Shown here piece after piece: positions 1 through 27,200 of a stretch of 64,000 nt of DNA. Each line of letters starts with the position of its first letter. Within the stretch, counting starts at the first letter, position 1. The notes beneath the pieces are model-generated. The model made no database searches, was not told the DNA's origin, and worked only from the letters and a program-made list of their open reading frames with translations. The stretch comes from Macrosoma leucophasiata (Eukaryota > Arthropoda > Insecta > Lepidoptera > Hedylidae), in contig JAWQUS010000032.1 in assembly GCA_036365455.1 (NCBI GenBank), forward strand, positions 17,120,001-17,184,000, written 5' to 3'. A program made the translations under genes and the position numbers.

Positions 1-264
1 CTACCACCAGAAAATTCCGACTGTACATCAGATTTATCAAACTGGTATCATTGTGCTGACAAGAAGAGTCTTGCTGATTTAGTTTTGAAACAATGCTGGG
101 ACTTAGCAAAGACTATTTCTTTTGTCTTCCACCACAGGTCAGCACAAACTGAAGCTCAGGTTGTTGAAGATAAAGAGAATGTTCCAGTGAAGAAAAAGAG
201 GAAGATTGAAATAGATGAGGACTATTCTGAACCTGATGATAGTGGAGATGAAGATTATAAATGA
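1..264 (+). CDS. 3' terminal coding segment of an unrecognised, probably nuclear protein (partial)
   Basis: Frame 1 is open from the first base to a TGA at 262-264, giving 87 residues; the gene begins upstream of the window. The tail is strongly charged: a basic KKKRK cluster that looks like a nuclear localisation signal, followed by an acidic stretch ending DSGDEDYK. A polyadenylation signal lies 249 bases after the stop, which fits a real 3' end. A pyrimidine-rich run ending CCACCACAG at 118-136 resembles a splice acceptor, so the first ~135 bases could be intron, but the frame reads through with protein-like composition and I treat it all as coding. I do not recognise the family. Confidence 0.55.
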   Translation, partial: LPPENSDCTSDLSNWYHCADKKSLADLVLKQCWDLAKTISFVFHHRSAQTEAQVVEDKENVPVKKKRKIEIDEDYSEPDDSGDEDYK

Positions 265-512
265 TTTACTAAGTTTTATGTACAATCATGAAAGTATTTT
301 TTTTTTCAATTACGCTGCTTTGATTTCTATGAGTAAGCTGCTGTAACATTATATAGTTGTTTAAAGTGATTATGATGAAAAATTTATGTATAAAATGCCT
401 GTTTGGGCCAGCCTACTTGGAGCTGTTTTAAAAACAATTTCAATTGTAGTTTGAGGCATTGTTAATTTTGGCCATTATTCAATAATTGTATTGCAGTCAG
501 TACAATTTACTG

Positions 513-518
513 AATAAA
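513..518 (+). terminator. polyadenylation signal of the gene ending at 264
   Basis: AATAAA within CTGAATAAAAAC, about 250 bases after the stop codon. It is the first good signal downstream. Confidence 0.5.
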
Positions 519-1745
519 AACTTGTAAGAAATGTTCTTGATGACTCATGTTTGAGCACAGATCATTATTTCTTATTTTTTACCATATGTACAACACGGAA
601 AAACTTTGGCGAAGAGGAAAATTGGCATAGTATACTTTCATTCCGCCAATATTGAAACTGGCTTTATTCTGTGTCCGAGCTAGGAAACTGGCGCAAAGCT
701 TACATAGGCAATTTTTTTTTCTTATCCCAGTTTATCGGCCCTAAGCAATAATCAAATTAACTTCACCTGGCATTTTAGTTTAGATAGTACTGGATACTTA
801 CTTGGTTTAAGTTGAATGTGCTGTGTACAGGTGCACTTTTGTTCTAATCATTTTGTTTTTTAGTTTACATTTATTTAAACCAAATACAAGCCTACCTATT
901 ATATGTTTATGTTCTCCTTGTAAATAATAATTATGTAAGTCAATTAGAATATTTTATTTAACTGTTAATGTGAATAATAAAACAATATTGGTTTATTTTG
1001 GTTTCAAATATTTTATTGAACAATATTTTTAGTAACAAATTAATTAATTAAAAATATAGTAATATTTGTTCATTTTAAATTACGTGTAACAATGTAACAT
1101 GTCCCATTGATCGATTGTTAAACAAGCGATTACTATAAGATATGAAGATTCCCAATACTTGCCTATCAACAATCAAATTAAAATATACAGTGCCCAGCAA
1201 AATTTTGCACATGGAGCTCAGGAAAGAGACAATGCTAGTTCCGATTTTGTAGAGCGTTATCTCTGCTAAGCACTGATAGTCCGGTATTGGTCAAATTTTA
1301 TGAAAATGGGCGACAAACGTCATATAGGTTTTGGCGGGCACCTTGAAAGAGACTTGTTATGCTCTTATTTTATTTCGTTTTCTAGATGTATTTTTCAGTT
1401 ATATATTTAATAAAGTTGGTGGCATTTTGTTTGATATAGGTTTATTACAGTTCCCGTATATAGTGAAATAGAATAACAGTGCCAAAACACGGCTTTTCAG
1501 GTTGCCTCCAAAACTTCATTGTAAAATGTTCTGGTAAAGTAGCCATCGCTTTACTCGAATTACTGACTGTGACTCCGACTGACTGACTGATAATTATTTA
1601 TTTATTTATCCATTTATTTCAGGCAACAAAATTGATTATAATTAAACAATAGGCCCATGTAAATATATACGTTATAAACTAACATACATATTAATATATA
1701 TTATATTGTGTTAGTACATACAACTTATAGCTATATTAGTACACT

Positions 1746-3270
1746 TCACTTGCACTGTGTCATTGTGCGGTCGAGTGGCACTTGTCCCCGGAAGCGACGG
1801 AACACCACATTTTGCGGCCAAAAGCTTTCCTCCATGACGAGGTGCAGCAGGAATGTCGGCACACGCACCACGAACGACTTGAAGTTGACGTTGCCGCGCG
1901 ACTCCAACAGCTGCACTTTCAGCGTGTATTTCAGCTTTCGACGTAAGAAGTCTACGACGTCTTCCGCCTCGGTCGTGTAGTGGAGGCGGGAGATGTACAC
2001 CGGCGTGTTCGGTTTCGCTGCGTGCAGACCTATATTGGGGTCTACCGGAGCCTTACCGCAGCTGTTCTTGTCGGTTCGCTGACGGCGCTTCCTCCCTTGT
2101 ACCGTCACAAAACCATCGTTATCACCAGCCCCGTTCGTGGCCTTTTCAGGCCTGGGCTTCGCAGGAATCATCGCAGAAACGCTGTCATTGACCATTCGGA
2201 CCGGTCGTGTTGTCGGTCGTGCAGCGCGGGGAGCACACACCGCGGTCACAGCACTCGGCGCCGGCGACAACACCGCTGACGCGAAGCTTGCAGGCGATGC
2301 ATCGAGGGGGCAAGCACCTCGCACGGTGTTGATGTTATTAGACACCGTCGGTGACCTCGATACCGTCACAGTATTACGCAACTCATTTATTTGATTGCGC
2401 AAATAAGCGACGGTAACTTGGGAGGCGTCTAATTTATTTTGCACCTCTGCTAGGCTCGCCTTCAAAGAAACTATGTCTCTCAAAAGGCAAGTCACATCCA
2501 CGTGGTCGAAGGTTACCGGAGGCAATTTATTCAGGTCCTTCGCCACAACTGTCGGAACTTCATCTGGATCCACCTCCTTCAGCAGGGTAATTATGTCTTG
2601 CAGACTCTTCTTAGTCCCGTCACGTCTACGGGACACCATCTGGTCACTTCTGTTAAGCGACGTATACAGCAACACCTTGGCAGTTGCGATTTCTTGTTCG
2701 CTGAAAGGAGACGTTGCGAGCTCGGCCCTGGTTCGTACATGTTCTCAAAAAATGGGTAAATTATAGAAGAATCCGAAAAAAATACAATTAATTTAATCAA
2801 GAACATATTTTAGAGTTACCACCACATTTAATTCAAACGATTTTATCATTTTCAACCATGTTCAACACGGCGGCGATACAGCCAACGCTTGGTATCAATC
2901 GATTTCGATAGTATTTATAAAATATATTTTTTCTCCAAGTTCTAGATAATCGAAAAATAATTTAAAAGACGAAAATGTCAAAATTACATCGCCCGCCATA
3001 TTCGCCATGTTGGTTTTAAGATGCAATTCTAACTGCAAATAATTATTTGTAACTGCAAACAAAGCTAAATAAGTGAAAATATGCAGTAAAAACGTTTTTA
3101 TATTGATTTTGCCTGTTTAATGATATTGTGTACAATACATGGCCGGAGGTCCATACATTTTTGCAACATCTCCTTTTTTGATGAACAGATTTGGATGGCA
3201 GATATCTCGTCCATCACATCCAGCTTCTGCTGCAAGAACGCCAGCAGCTCGTTGCCATCTGTGAGTCACT
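1746..3270 (-). pseudogene. Retrotransposon ORF1-like protein, split by a MITE
   Basis: The main minus-strand frame runs from 2675 to 1746 (309 aa). It has a leucine/valine-rich stretch of coiled-coil character near residues 55-105, a proline/alanine-rich middle and a C-terminal globular part that could be RRM-like. The frame also continues upstream of its first ATG to the MITE border near 2704. On the far side of the MITE, at about 3182-3265, another minus-strand frame reads NELLAFLQQKLDVMDEISAI, the expected N-terminal part of the same protein type. The original ORF was therefore longer and is broken by the MITE at 2704-3176. Such ORF1 proteins are, to my recollection, common in moth genomes as transposon products; this is not a host gene. 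Confidence 0.6.
2704..3176. mobile_element. TIR element family F, copy 1 (473 bp), inside ORF1
   Basis: The ends are the inverted repeats AAAGGAGACGTTGC and GCAACATCTCCTTT. A second copy of equal length lies at 10272-10744 and aligns along its whole length. It carries no coding capacity, so it is a non-autonomous DNA transposon. Confidence 0.8.
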
Positions 3271-3587
3271 CATAAATTAACTGACTGACTGATTCTTACT
3301 TTAACGCTGCTTTTATACGAATACGAAATATCGTTTTACTTGACACTGGCAATATGCGTAATAGCGATGCCATTTTAAATTTAAGAAAAGTCATATAGCT
3401 TACGTGCGAAAGAGATAACGCTCTACAGACCCGAAATTAGTCTCTTTCCTAAGGTCGATGTGCAATATTTCTTGTTGGATAATATTAATTAGCTTTTAAC
3501 CACCACTAAGAATTAAAGCCCTACTTTTACAATAAAGTTAGATGTGTTATAAAAATAAAATACTGCCTAAAGAGTTATATTCTAACC

Positions 3588-3733
3588 CCCTTATTCATAA
3601 ACGTACTTTAGATACGTTTTAGCTATAGAATGCTTTGTCTTTGTCAGTTGCATTGTCAAATGTACAGGATAGAAAAAGACAAAGGAGAGATTAGCAACAC
3701 CAGCTAAAGTACGTTTATGAATAAGGGGGTTAG
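3588..3733. mobile_element. MITE family P, copy 1
   Basis: About 146 bp bounded by CCCCCTTATTCATAAACGTA and its inverse. A second copy lies at 49712-49866. Confidence 0.75.
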
Positions 3734-4184
3734 ACGTTACTCGAAACATTCCTGGACTCACACTCAGCTGAGGATACTTTATGAAGACGCCTCGAAATCC
3801 ATATTCTTAGTTGTATTTTGACAGTAACTCATGTGCACGGATTATCATAAAGATCATTCACAAAGTCTTGAGAATCTATTTTTATAGAAAAATATGGTAT
3901 TTAATTATATTTCCAGACAGTTTCGACACGAAAAACTGTGAAATGTAAATACTCATCGAAACTTCAAGGTAGGACGTGAGGTACCTTGGAGTTTGAGCAT
4001 TGCTTTCTTACCTCAAACGGAGGCAGAATGTCGAGTTGACGTTGTTAGTTACAACTAAGAATACCAATTCCATAGAGTGAGGTTGAGTTAAGGTCGAGGT
4101 TACGACTTAGAATATGGGTGATAATATTTAGACTGCAAACTGGAAAAGAGGGGTAAGTTATAAACTGTGGCGTAGATTGCATTT
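3734..4184. other. Intergenic DNA, nothing recognised
   Basis: No plausible gene, RNA or bounded repeat seen. Only short unconvincing frames are present. Confidence 0.4.
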
Positions 4185-4467
4185 TTGGTGGTAGAGCTCC
4201 AGTGACGGAGCTCACGGGCGTAGGCACCACCGCATTACCTAATATATTTGCCGCTAAATGGTAGTGTTCAGCACTATCGTGTTCCGGTCAGGTGGTAATG
4301 TACGGCCCTGTAATTTCCGGCACAGAGGTATAACACCTTAGGCCTCAGGAGTGGCAACGCATCTGTATTTTGACCTCAGGTCCTTGTGTGGGTGTCTATA
4401 GGATGCAGTCATCACTTAACATCAATGTGAACTGCACGCTTGTTTGGCACTTTTATTACATAAAAAA
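4185..4467 (+). repeat. Interspersed repeat family A, full copy
   Basis: About 280 bp, starting TGGTGGTAGAGCTCCAGTGA and ending in TTACATAAAAAA. It is the commonest repeat in the window, with about 20 full or partial copies on both strands. The A-rich end suggests a SINE-like retroposon, although no clear tRNA head is visible. Confidence 0.8.
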
Positions 4468-4589
4468 GAGGCAAATAGGTAGACCTCGTCTCAGCACCTC
4501 ATCATAAATATGAAGTGAAATACTTATTAGGTATTAGGTCATAGGACCACCTTTTCGTCGGATGAATATTTTCACCGGTTCCTCCACCA

Positions 4590-4830
4590 GAGAATATGTA
4601 ATAATACTACGTATTGAATGGACACTTTGACGTCCCGCCCGATTTCCCCTCAACAACCCCTCTCCCCCTTGAGAGCCAGTTGGATAAACTTCAATAGTGA
4701 AGTTGCGAGCGGTCTATTTGGTCTCTATTTTTAGTTATTTCACGATTGTTTTAAGTCATGACCCTACGTGCTACATTTCTGTGTGCGCGTGTAAAAACAC
4801 GACAATAAGTGTTTGTATGGAATTTAAGCC
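4590..4830 (+). repeat. Repeat family G fragment
   Basis: Contains GAATATGTAATAATACTACG and GACGTCCCGCCCGATT, also found at 15882-16383, 44875-45290 and 53787-53965. Confidence 0.55.
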
Positions 4831-5177
4831 GTGTCCGGGGTGTGCTTCCTTATAAGCATATTTCAAAAGAAAACAATTGTACTTCAACTAATCCTACCGC
4901 GAGATATTGAGATAGGCTCTGCCCGTTCTGCCTATATGCAATGCACGCCACTGTTAATAACAAAGCCTCTTTCCTTAATCTATAAACCTACTTTAATATC
5001 ACTTTTCTTACACTTATTAATGACACTAAAAAGCGGTCAAGTGCGAGTCGGACTCGCGTTCAAAGAGTTCATAATCAGATAAAAAACTATTTTCTGTTTT
5101 TTTTCACAATTTCGCAAATTAAGTTTCAGAGACAAAAGGGGGGGGAAGATGGTCAATTTTCGTCTTTAAGTGACAAG

Positions 5178-20528
<15,351 letters not shown>

Positions 20529-20865
20529 TAACTTAAACGTAAGACAGCCTATTTATTTCAGATATAAGCATGACAAATCATTTTTTATTTGATGATCGAA
20601 ACAAATAGATGATAATTGGTAAACAACTCAATTGATTCCGTGATCCGTGCTCTGTCAATTTTTTACATATGATTTTGACATTGACATTTAAATATCCATA
20701 GACATCTTTTATTTTTTATGACAAAGGATCTAGTAGAACAGTATGCTCAATCAGGTTCAATCAAATTAAATTCTCTGGACAATGAGCAACTTTTCGTACA
20801 AATATTTGTTTTTGTGTTTTATTCATAGATTTAAGTAGTTTAATAAATCTATGCTTTAATTTAAA

Positions 20866-21065
20866 AACTAGCTGTGCCCACGATTTCATCCGCATGAGAA
20901 TTTTTGATTGTTTAGTATCTACCCAGACAAAGCCGTGAGCGTAGCTAGTATAAAAGTAGCCTAAGTTACTCCTTATTACATAAGCTATGTGCCAGTGAAA
21001 GTACCGTCGAAATCGGTGCAGCTGTTCCCGAGATTAGCCCCAACAGACAGACAGACAGACAAAAA
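20866..21065 (+). repeat. Degenerate repeat between the two SelO genes
   Basis: CTAGCTGTGCCCACGATTTC through to the ACAGACAGACAGACAAAA tail. A related reversed copy is at 46795-46995. It occupies part of the ~0.7-kb spacer between SelO-B and SelO-A. Confidence 0.55.
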
Positions 21066-21206
21066 TTGTATTAAATGTTTTGGTACCATGTATACATACA
21101 TATGCATTTAGTAAAAAGCGCTTATTTTCATATTACAAACAGACACTTCAATTTTATATGTATATGTGTAAAGTTAAAAGCAAAACAGATTATCATTTTC
21201 AAACAT

Positions 21207-21212
21207 TTTATT
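21207..21212 (-). terminator. SelO-B polyadenylation signal
   Basis: AATAAA on the minus strand (TTTATT on plus), 15 bases past the SelO-B stop codon. Confidence 0.65.
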
Positions 21213-21226
21213 TCAAAAGCAGTGTT

Positions 21227-24200
21227 TTAAGTAGAGCAGCTTATTTTCAAAGCATACGCCCATTGCGGTGGTTGTAAAGAAAAACCTCGTCTCTCAGCTT
21301 CCGGTTGCACTTCGTACGGATTTCGCATTACTTCTAGTAAGAATCGTACCTGGAAAAACATATAATTTAGTAATGATTAAAAAGTTTTGAAAAAAAACTT
21401 CTTTAACTTTCGTTGTGATTTGAAAGTCGATGAAACGAAAAAGCGACAGTAAGAAGAGACAGACACATATATTCACAAGATTTAAAGTGGGAGAAAATGA
21501 GATCGGAAGCATTCTATAGTGTCTCCCATGAAATTTCATTTTACTGGTGGTAGAGCTCCAGTGATGGAGCTCGCGGGCGTAAGCACCACCGCATTACCTA
21601 ATTGACTTGCCGCTAAATGGTAGTGTTCAGCGCTATCGTGTTCCGGTCAGGTGGTAATGTACGGCCCTGTAATTTCCGGCACAGAGGCATAACACCGTAG
21701 GCCTCAGGAGTGGTACGCATCTCCATTTTGACCTTGGTTTTCATGTGGGTGTCTACAGGCGGCAGTCATCACTTAACATCAATGTAAACTGGATGCTTGT
21801 TTGTCACTTCCATTACATAAAAAGAAAATTTTTTTGAAGGTTTCATTTCTACCACGTGTAAATGGGCACAGGTTTTTTTAAATCTCCGCTTCTGTGACCA
21901 CAGGAAAAATTTTGTGATGATAGTCGGATATGATACCAATTTTCAACGTCAGTAATAATAAAGTCCTAAAACATTCAGGATACGCTTACAGTACAAGAAA
22001 TTTACCTTCTCAAAGTTATCTTCCTCGGCGTCCATTATGGCTTCTTGAAGCAGCCAATTTCGGGGCACGTAAACCGGATTCACGCTCAACATTCGACAAC
22101 GACGCTCGTCTTCGAAGGAACCCAGTGAATTAGCGTTCACTGACAACAAATTACATTGATAAAATTATATCATAATTTCAGCCGAAAGACATCCACTTTT
22201 TTGTGTCATGAAGTGACAAACGAGTATCCAAATCACTTCGATGGCAAGGAATACTGCAGCCTATAAACATCTACATAAAACAGAGATTGCAATGTAGTAT
22301 CCATTGCTATTTCAGACTTCTTGAGGCCTCCTCTTTGTTAGAATTGACTTGGCCGCACAATAGCACCATAACACTGATCGCTATCATTTAGCGGCAAATA
22401 TATTATGTAATGTGGTGGTGCCTACGACCTCGAGCTCCGTCACCAGAGCTTCACCAGTAAAAGTGAAAAATGAAGAGGAAAGAAATAAAGACACTTGTTT
22501 ATTTTATAAGTTGGTAAAATTCAATTTGGGATTATACATCCTAGTGATACTTACCATCATAAATGTGAACCGTTTGCTTATTTGCCATTTCATGACATAA
22601 AGAAGTCATACAGAATAACCTACCCGCTTCCTTATCCAATCTCTCTCGATACTGATCCAGCCAGACACTCCACGATGAATGCGACGACAGCCTTTTCAGA
22701 GACCATTTTTCTGTTAGTTTGCATTCACTTGACATTTCATTTGGTTGCAGCTTTTTAGAAAAAAATATATCCTTAATGATGTAACTTACTACTCTAAAAC
22801 TATTTTTATTATTGATATAAAATTATGCGATTTACCATGTAAATACAACAACGGTGGTGTTAAAAAATTATCAACTTGAACAAAATATAATCTAACCTTG
22901 ACCGTTGACGAGCCTTCGCAACACTATTACCTCCAGGTTACACATAAACATATCGACATTTAAGTACTAAAACAACCAAAGTTATTTTATCCACTGGAGT
23001 AGCCCAAATGACAAAATCCTTTTACCTGTGTGCTTACCAATTAATACTAGAAGAAATATTTGGGCGACACCATCAAGCCCTCGCTTTGAAGACCTAAGAA
23101 TAATTTTTTTGTCTCAAAAAAAAACTAAAGCACCACGTTTGAAGTTGACAGGCAACGTGTTGAGCAATTGTATAGAAATTTTGGGGACTTTTTTCATGCC
23201 TGATCAAACCACACTTCTTTCCATTTATTTAATTCGTAGTCTAGACTAGTTTCATTTGCCTCGGTGCCTAACAACACTAGTGGAAACGTTGATCATACAT
23301 CATATACATCGTTAAGCTTTCGCACTTAAAGACTAAGCTACCAACAGCTTACCCACAGTACGGACAAAACTTAAATGCCACTGGATGAAGATGGCTGCGT
23401 AAATTTTGCGTCAGTCTCTTAGCCCGTCAATACCGATACAGAGAGAAGGAAAGCGAATTTCAATGTTGACCGGATGAAAGCGAACTACTATCACGTTGTC
23501 CTTCTCGCGTATCGCCTCTATACCATAAAAGCCTTCTTCTCAGCGACTTGTGATTAGCTTCACGAAAGCATTTAATTTTTGCGCGCCGTAGACTTATTTA
23601 CTTAAAACAATTACACCATACTTCAGCCAATTGCCTGAACGTAGCGGTGAAGTCCGCACCGGTCTGCTGCATCATGTCCAAAAGCTTCTCAACCAGTTGC
23701 TCGTCACCCCATCGCTCTTCTTTCAAACCCAACTTTAGTAGGAAGGTCTCTCTGTAAGGGTTAACCTGGTGGTAGAGTTCCAGTGTTGGGATTCGAGCGC
23801 GTAAGTATCCCCACATTACTTAATTTATCAGCCGCCAAATACAAGTAGTAGTGCTCAGTATCGTCTTCTGGTTAGATGGCAACATATGGTCTTGTATTGT
23901 CTATCACAGAGACATAACAAGCAAGGTCCCACGGACGGCTTTGTATCTTAATTTTGACCTCTGGTTTTTGTGTAGAAGTCTATCTTCTTCATGTTTTTTA
24001 TCTCCAGTCATCACTTAACATCCATGTGAACTGCATGTTTGTCACCTTCATTTCATAAAAATAAATGTAAGAAAATTGGCTGTGTTTTTCTGATCGTCTG
24101 ACACAGCCAATTTACTTCGAATCTACTGGTCTGATCGAGTTGAACTTTTGATACACTAAAATATAAGTAGTACCTAAATTAGTGACTTAGACATGAACGT

Positions 24201-27200
24201 AAATAAATTAATTTAAAGGGTGGGAAGCAAAAAATCCTACGATTTCGTGGAGACCACTTCATCGGTGGAAATGTAGATTCAGTACCATTGGAGGGTAAAT
24301 TAGATACAGTAGTTTTTGGATGTAAAACAGGCTGATTAATATTACTTCCTAAACTCGTATGAAAGAAGAATTGAATCATACAGTATTTTATTCTTGCAGT
24401 ATGTCTCCAAAGTCCTCAGTATATGTGACATGTGAATTTGTTGGGACGCCGTGAGGAGTGGTTTCATCGCAGTAGCCAGTTGTCCGATGTTCAGTGTGAC
24501 GACCTAAGTAATTATTGAAACCTAAATAAAATTAATGTCCTTAAGGAATTTAGATTTTTTATAGACAGTCAGAGAACTCTCCACTTATCCAAAATAAATC
24601 ACATATGGCTTTTATTACGACTGCATAAGGTGCCCTCATGGTCAAACGGCCTATTCCCAAATAGGACAAGTGAAAAAAAATTCTAAGATTTACGGAATAA
24701 AATTAAAGCCCGCACGGTGTAAGTATTTATTTCTATTTTTACACACTTGAATTAAAGTATGTCATTGCGTTAAATACAAATAAGTTCTGTCAATGTCGCT
24801 TTGAAACATCTAATTAACTTTATTTGCTTAGAAAGAGCTTATCAATTCATTATATAAAGTTGATTAGCTGTTTCTAAGCAGCACGGGCTTAGTTTTCCTG
24901 CTTTTTTTAACTGCCTCGGTAGCCTAGTGGTAGCAGGCCACTACTACTACGCTAAGATTCTGGGTTCGATTCCCGGTTAGGGGGTTATCAGATGTAATGA
25001 TGTAAAGTCCTTTATCTCTGGTTCTATCAATATTTTTCCATTTTCTGGAAATTTCCCAGTACCTCGAAGTATGGTAATGTGCCCGGAGATGTCAATAGGC
25101 TCACCACCTGTTACATGGGCCAAAACGTAACCGGCGAATCTCTGAATACATTGCCCTGACCCCTACCACCATTTCAGTAATTTCACTTCAATGAAGCATT
25201 TTGGGGCATAATAATTAAAAATATCAAGATTATTAATCTTACATCAGGCTGTTTCGCCAGCGCGTATCGACCCTCGCCATCAGAACAGTTGGCGACGAAG
25301 CCACCGTCGTACGAATCCACGAAACCGAATGGACCATAGTTGAGCGTCAAGCCCAGTAGACTCATGTTATCCGTATTCAGTAGACCGTGGGTGAAGCCAA
25401 AACCTGTAGTTATAAGGAGAGTTTTAAAGTGGTAATAATACGCCTGGAGTGGTGGGCTAGCGGAAAAGTATGTCCCCCACTACGAAAATAGACACGACAA
25501 CATATATACAAATCTCTATACACCAAAGACGACGATTCGCCTTCCCCAAAATCTTTACTTAGAAATATATGTGTGTGTTTATTGAATGATTATAAAGGTA
25601 CCGAACAAGGGCGTCACAGGGAGCAGCAGCTCTTGCGGATTAATATACCTAATAGCTCAATGCATATTAAACCTGAACTCTACGAACGTATAATAAACTA
25701 GACTGGCCCGTCCGTTATACATATTCCCTTCCTATGTCTACAAAAGATGTGTGGCTTGGCTGCTCTTCCATTTGTAGAGATTAATAAAAAAGCTCAATGT
25801 AAATACCCAGATGGACCCTCCAAATATCAGGCCCCTCCGTAGATCATCTGCTAGCGATCCCCTTGGTACCGTGTCAACATTGTATAATTAATTTTATATC
25901 GGATTCTGCCAAATTTCTACAGCGAGCAATGGCGATTCACTAGTTTAGATTACAACGTTAGCAGGTGAACAATAAAAATTATCTTAGTTTCTAAGCCGGA
26001 AGCCGAGAGATAGTTACTTAGGTACTACAGCAGACTGCGCAAGTTATTACGTAAGTAACTAATCAAAATTATTTACCAGATGTTCCAATTCAAAAGCTGA
26101 TTAGTTGCGAGCAGATATGCGCCGATAAAATACACTAAACATATTTAAACAACTTATCATACGTTCTCAGTTAGCACCAGTATTTATTCAATTTTGGAAA
26201 CCATCTAAAGTAAAAAATCAGCGCAAATATTTTTTTTATTTGCATAGTCTTATACTACCTAGTATGTTTGCTCGTGCGTAATGCTTTGTGGAGAAATAGA
26301 GTATCTATCAACCTTTATAATGATGGTTGATGGATGGTTGCAGAGGCCCAGGAAGACCAAGACTGACCTACCACGACCAAATAGGTCGAGTTCTGTCTGA
26401 TGGTGGGATCAAAAGTCTTAGGAATCGGCGTGCATGTATAAAGAGAATGATGAAAGTAGACGAGGCACGAGAGGTTTGTCAGAACCGGGATATCTGGCGC
26501 TCTACATACTCTGCCTACCCCGTTAGGGACCTGGCGTGAAGATACATACATACATACATACATACTTTATAAAATAGCCGGAAAATAATCGTACAATAGT
26601 ATAAGTAAAGTAGAAATCTATTGACTGGAAATTAATACCTTGCCATTTTGCAACGAGATCCATAGTTCTATGAGCTATTTCAGAAAATAATCTTATATAT
26701 CTATTTTCATCTTCTATGTGTATATCCGGATAATATTCCTGAAAAGCATAGAACTGGTTTATAACTAGAAGAACTAAATATTGGACAATGAGCTCAACTA
26801 AAATTATGCGAGTGAATTTAGAAATTAAAGCAAAAATTTAAAGAAATTTTGACTTCAGGCAGGAATCGAACTTGCGACCTCAAAATAACCAGTCCAGCTG
26901 ATTTATCACTAAGCTACCAAAGTTTTTTTTATTTTTTTAATTTCTAAAATTTTACTTCTTACACTGTATTGGAGCTCGAGGTCATCTTTGGTCACTTCCA
27001 AATGGGTGGCAACCCGAGCAGGCTGCTCAACTCAACGCCAGAATAGCTACGCCACTGCTTTGACCATTATGCTAACCTGTCATAAGAATTATACCTTTAT
27101 AACGAAATCAGCCAACTCCTTGAGCACATCGATCTCTCCGCTCTTGGCGTGGATCTCGAAGGAGCCGAATCGGAACCAGCTCGGAGCCAGCCTCAGTAAA

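Larger units (their letters stand above)
1591..3277 (-). mobile_element. LINE-type element carrying only an ORF1, inserted in repeat E
   Basis: The minus-strand 3' end reads GCCTGAAATAAATGG followed by a TAAA-rich tail at 1591-1625, typical of non-LTR elements. Repeats of ACTGACTGACTGAT on both sides (about 1578-1591 and 3280-3293) look like the target duplication. No reverse transcriptase is present, so it is internally deleted or non-autonomous. Confidence 0.6.
1328..3389 (+). mobile_element. Retroposed repeat family E, copy 1, interrupted
   Basis: A ~400-bp repeat starting TTTTGGCGGG and ending GCGATGCCAT plus an A-rich tail. It is flanked by the 9-bp duplication GTCATATAG. Its left part is 1328-1590 and its right part about 3285-3389; the middle is taken by a later insertion. 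Other copies are at 12343 (-), 37738, 56506 and 60716. The A-rich end and long target duplications show copying through RNA. Confidence 0.75.
1190..3482. mobile_element. MITE family D, copy 1, split by a nest of later insertions
   Basis: The two halves of a ~245-bp palindromic MITE lie at about 1190-1327 and 3390-3482. Both ends read as variants of CAACAAGAAATATTGCACATCGA in opposite orientation. Intact relatives lie at 36699, 43050, 46448 and 53326. GTCATATAG is present at 1319-1327 and 3390-3398 as the target-site duplication of the element inserted between the halves. Confidence 0.75.

Noticed and set aside
1746..2675. A 309-residue host gene
   Set aside because: It lies in a repeat with a LINE-type 3' tail and apparent target duplication, and the protein type matches transposon ORF1 products.
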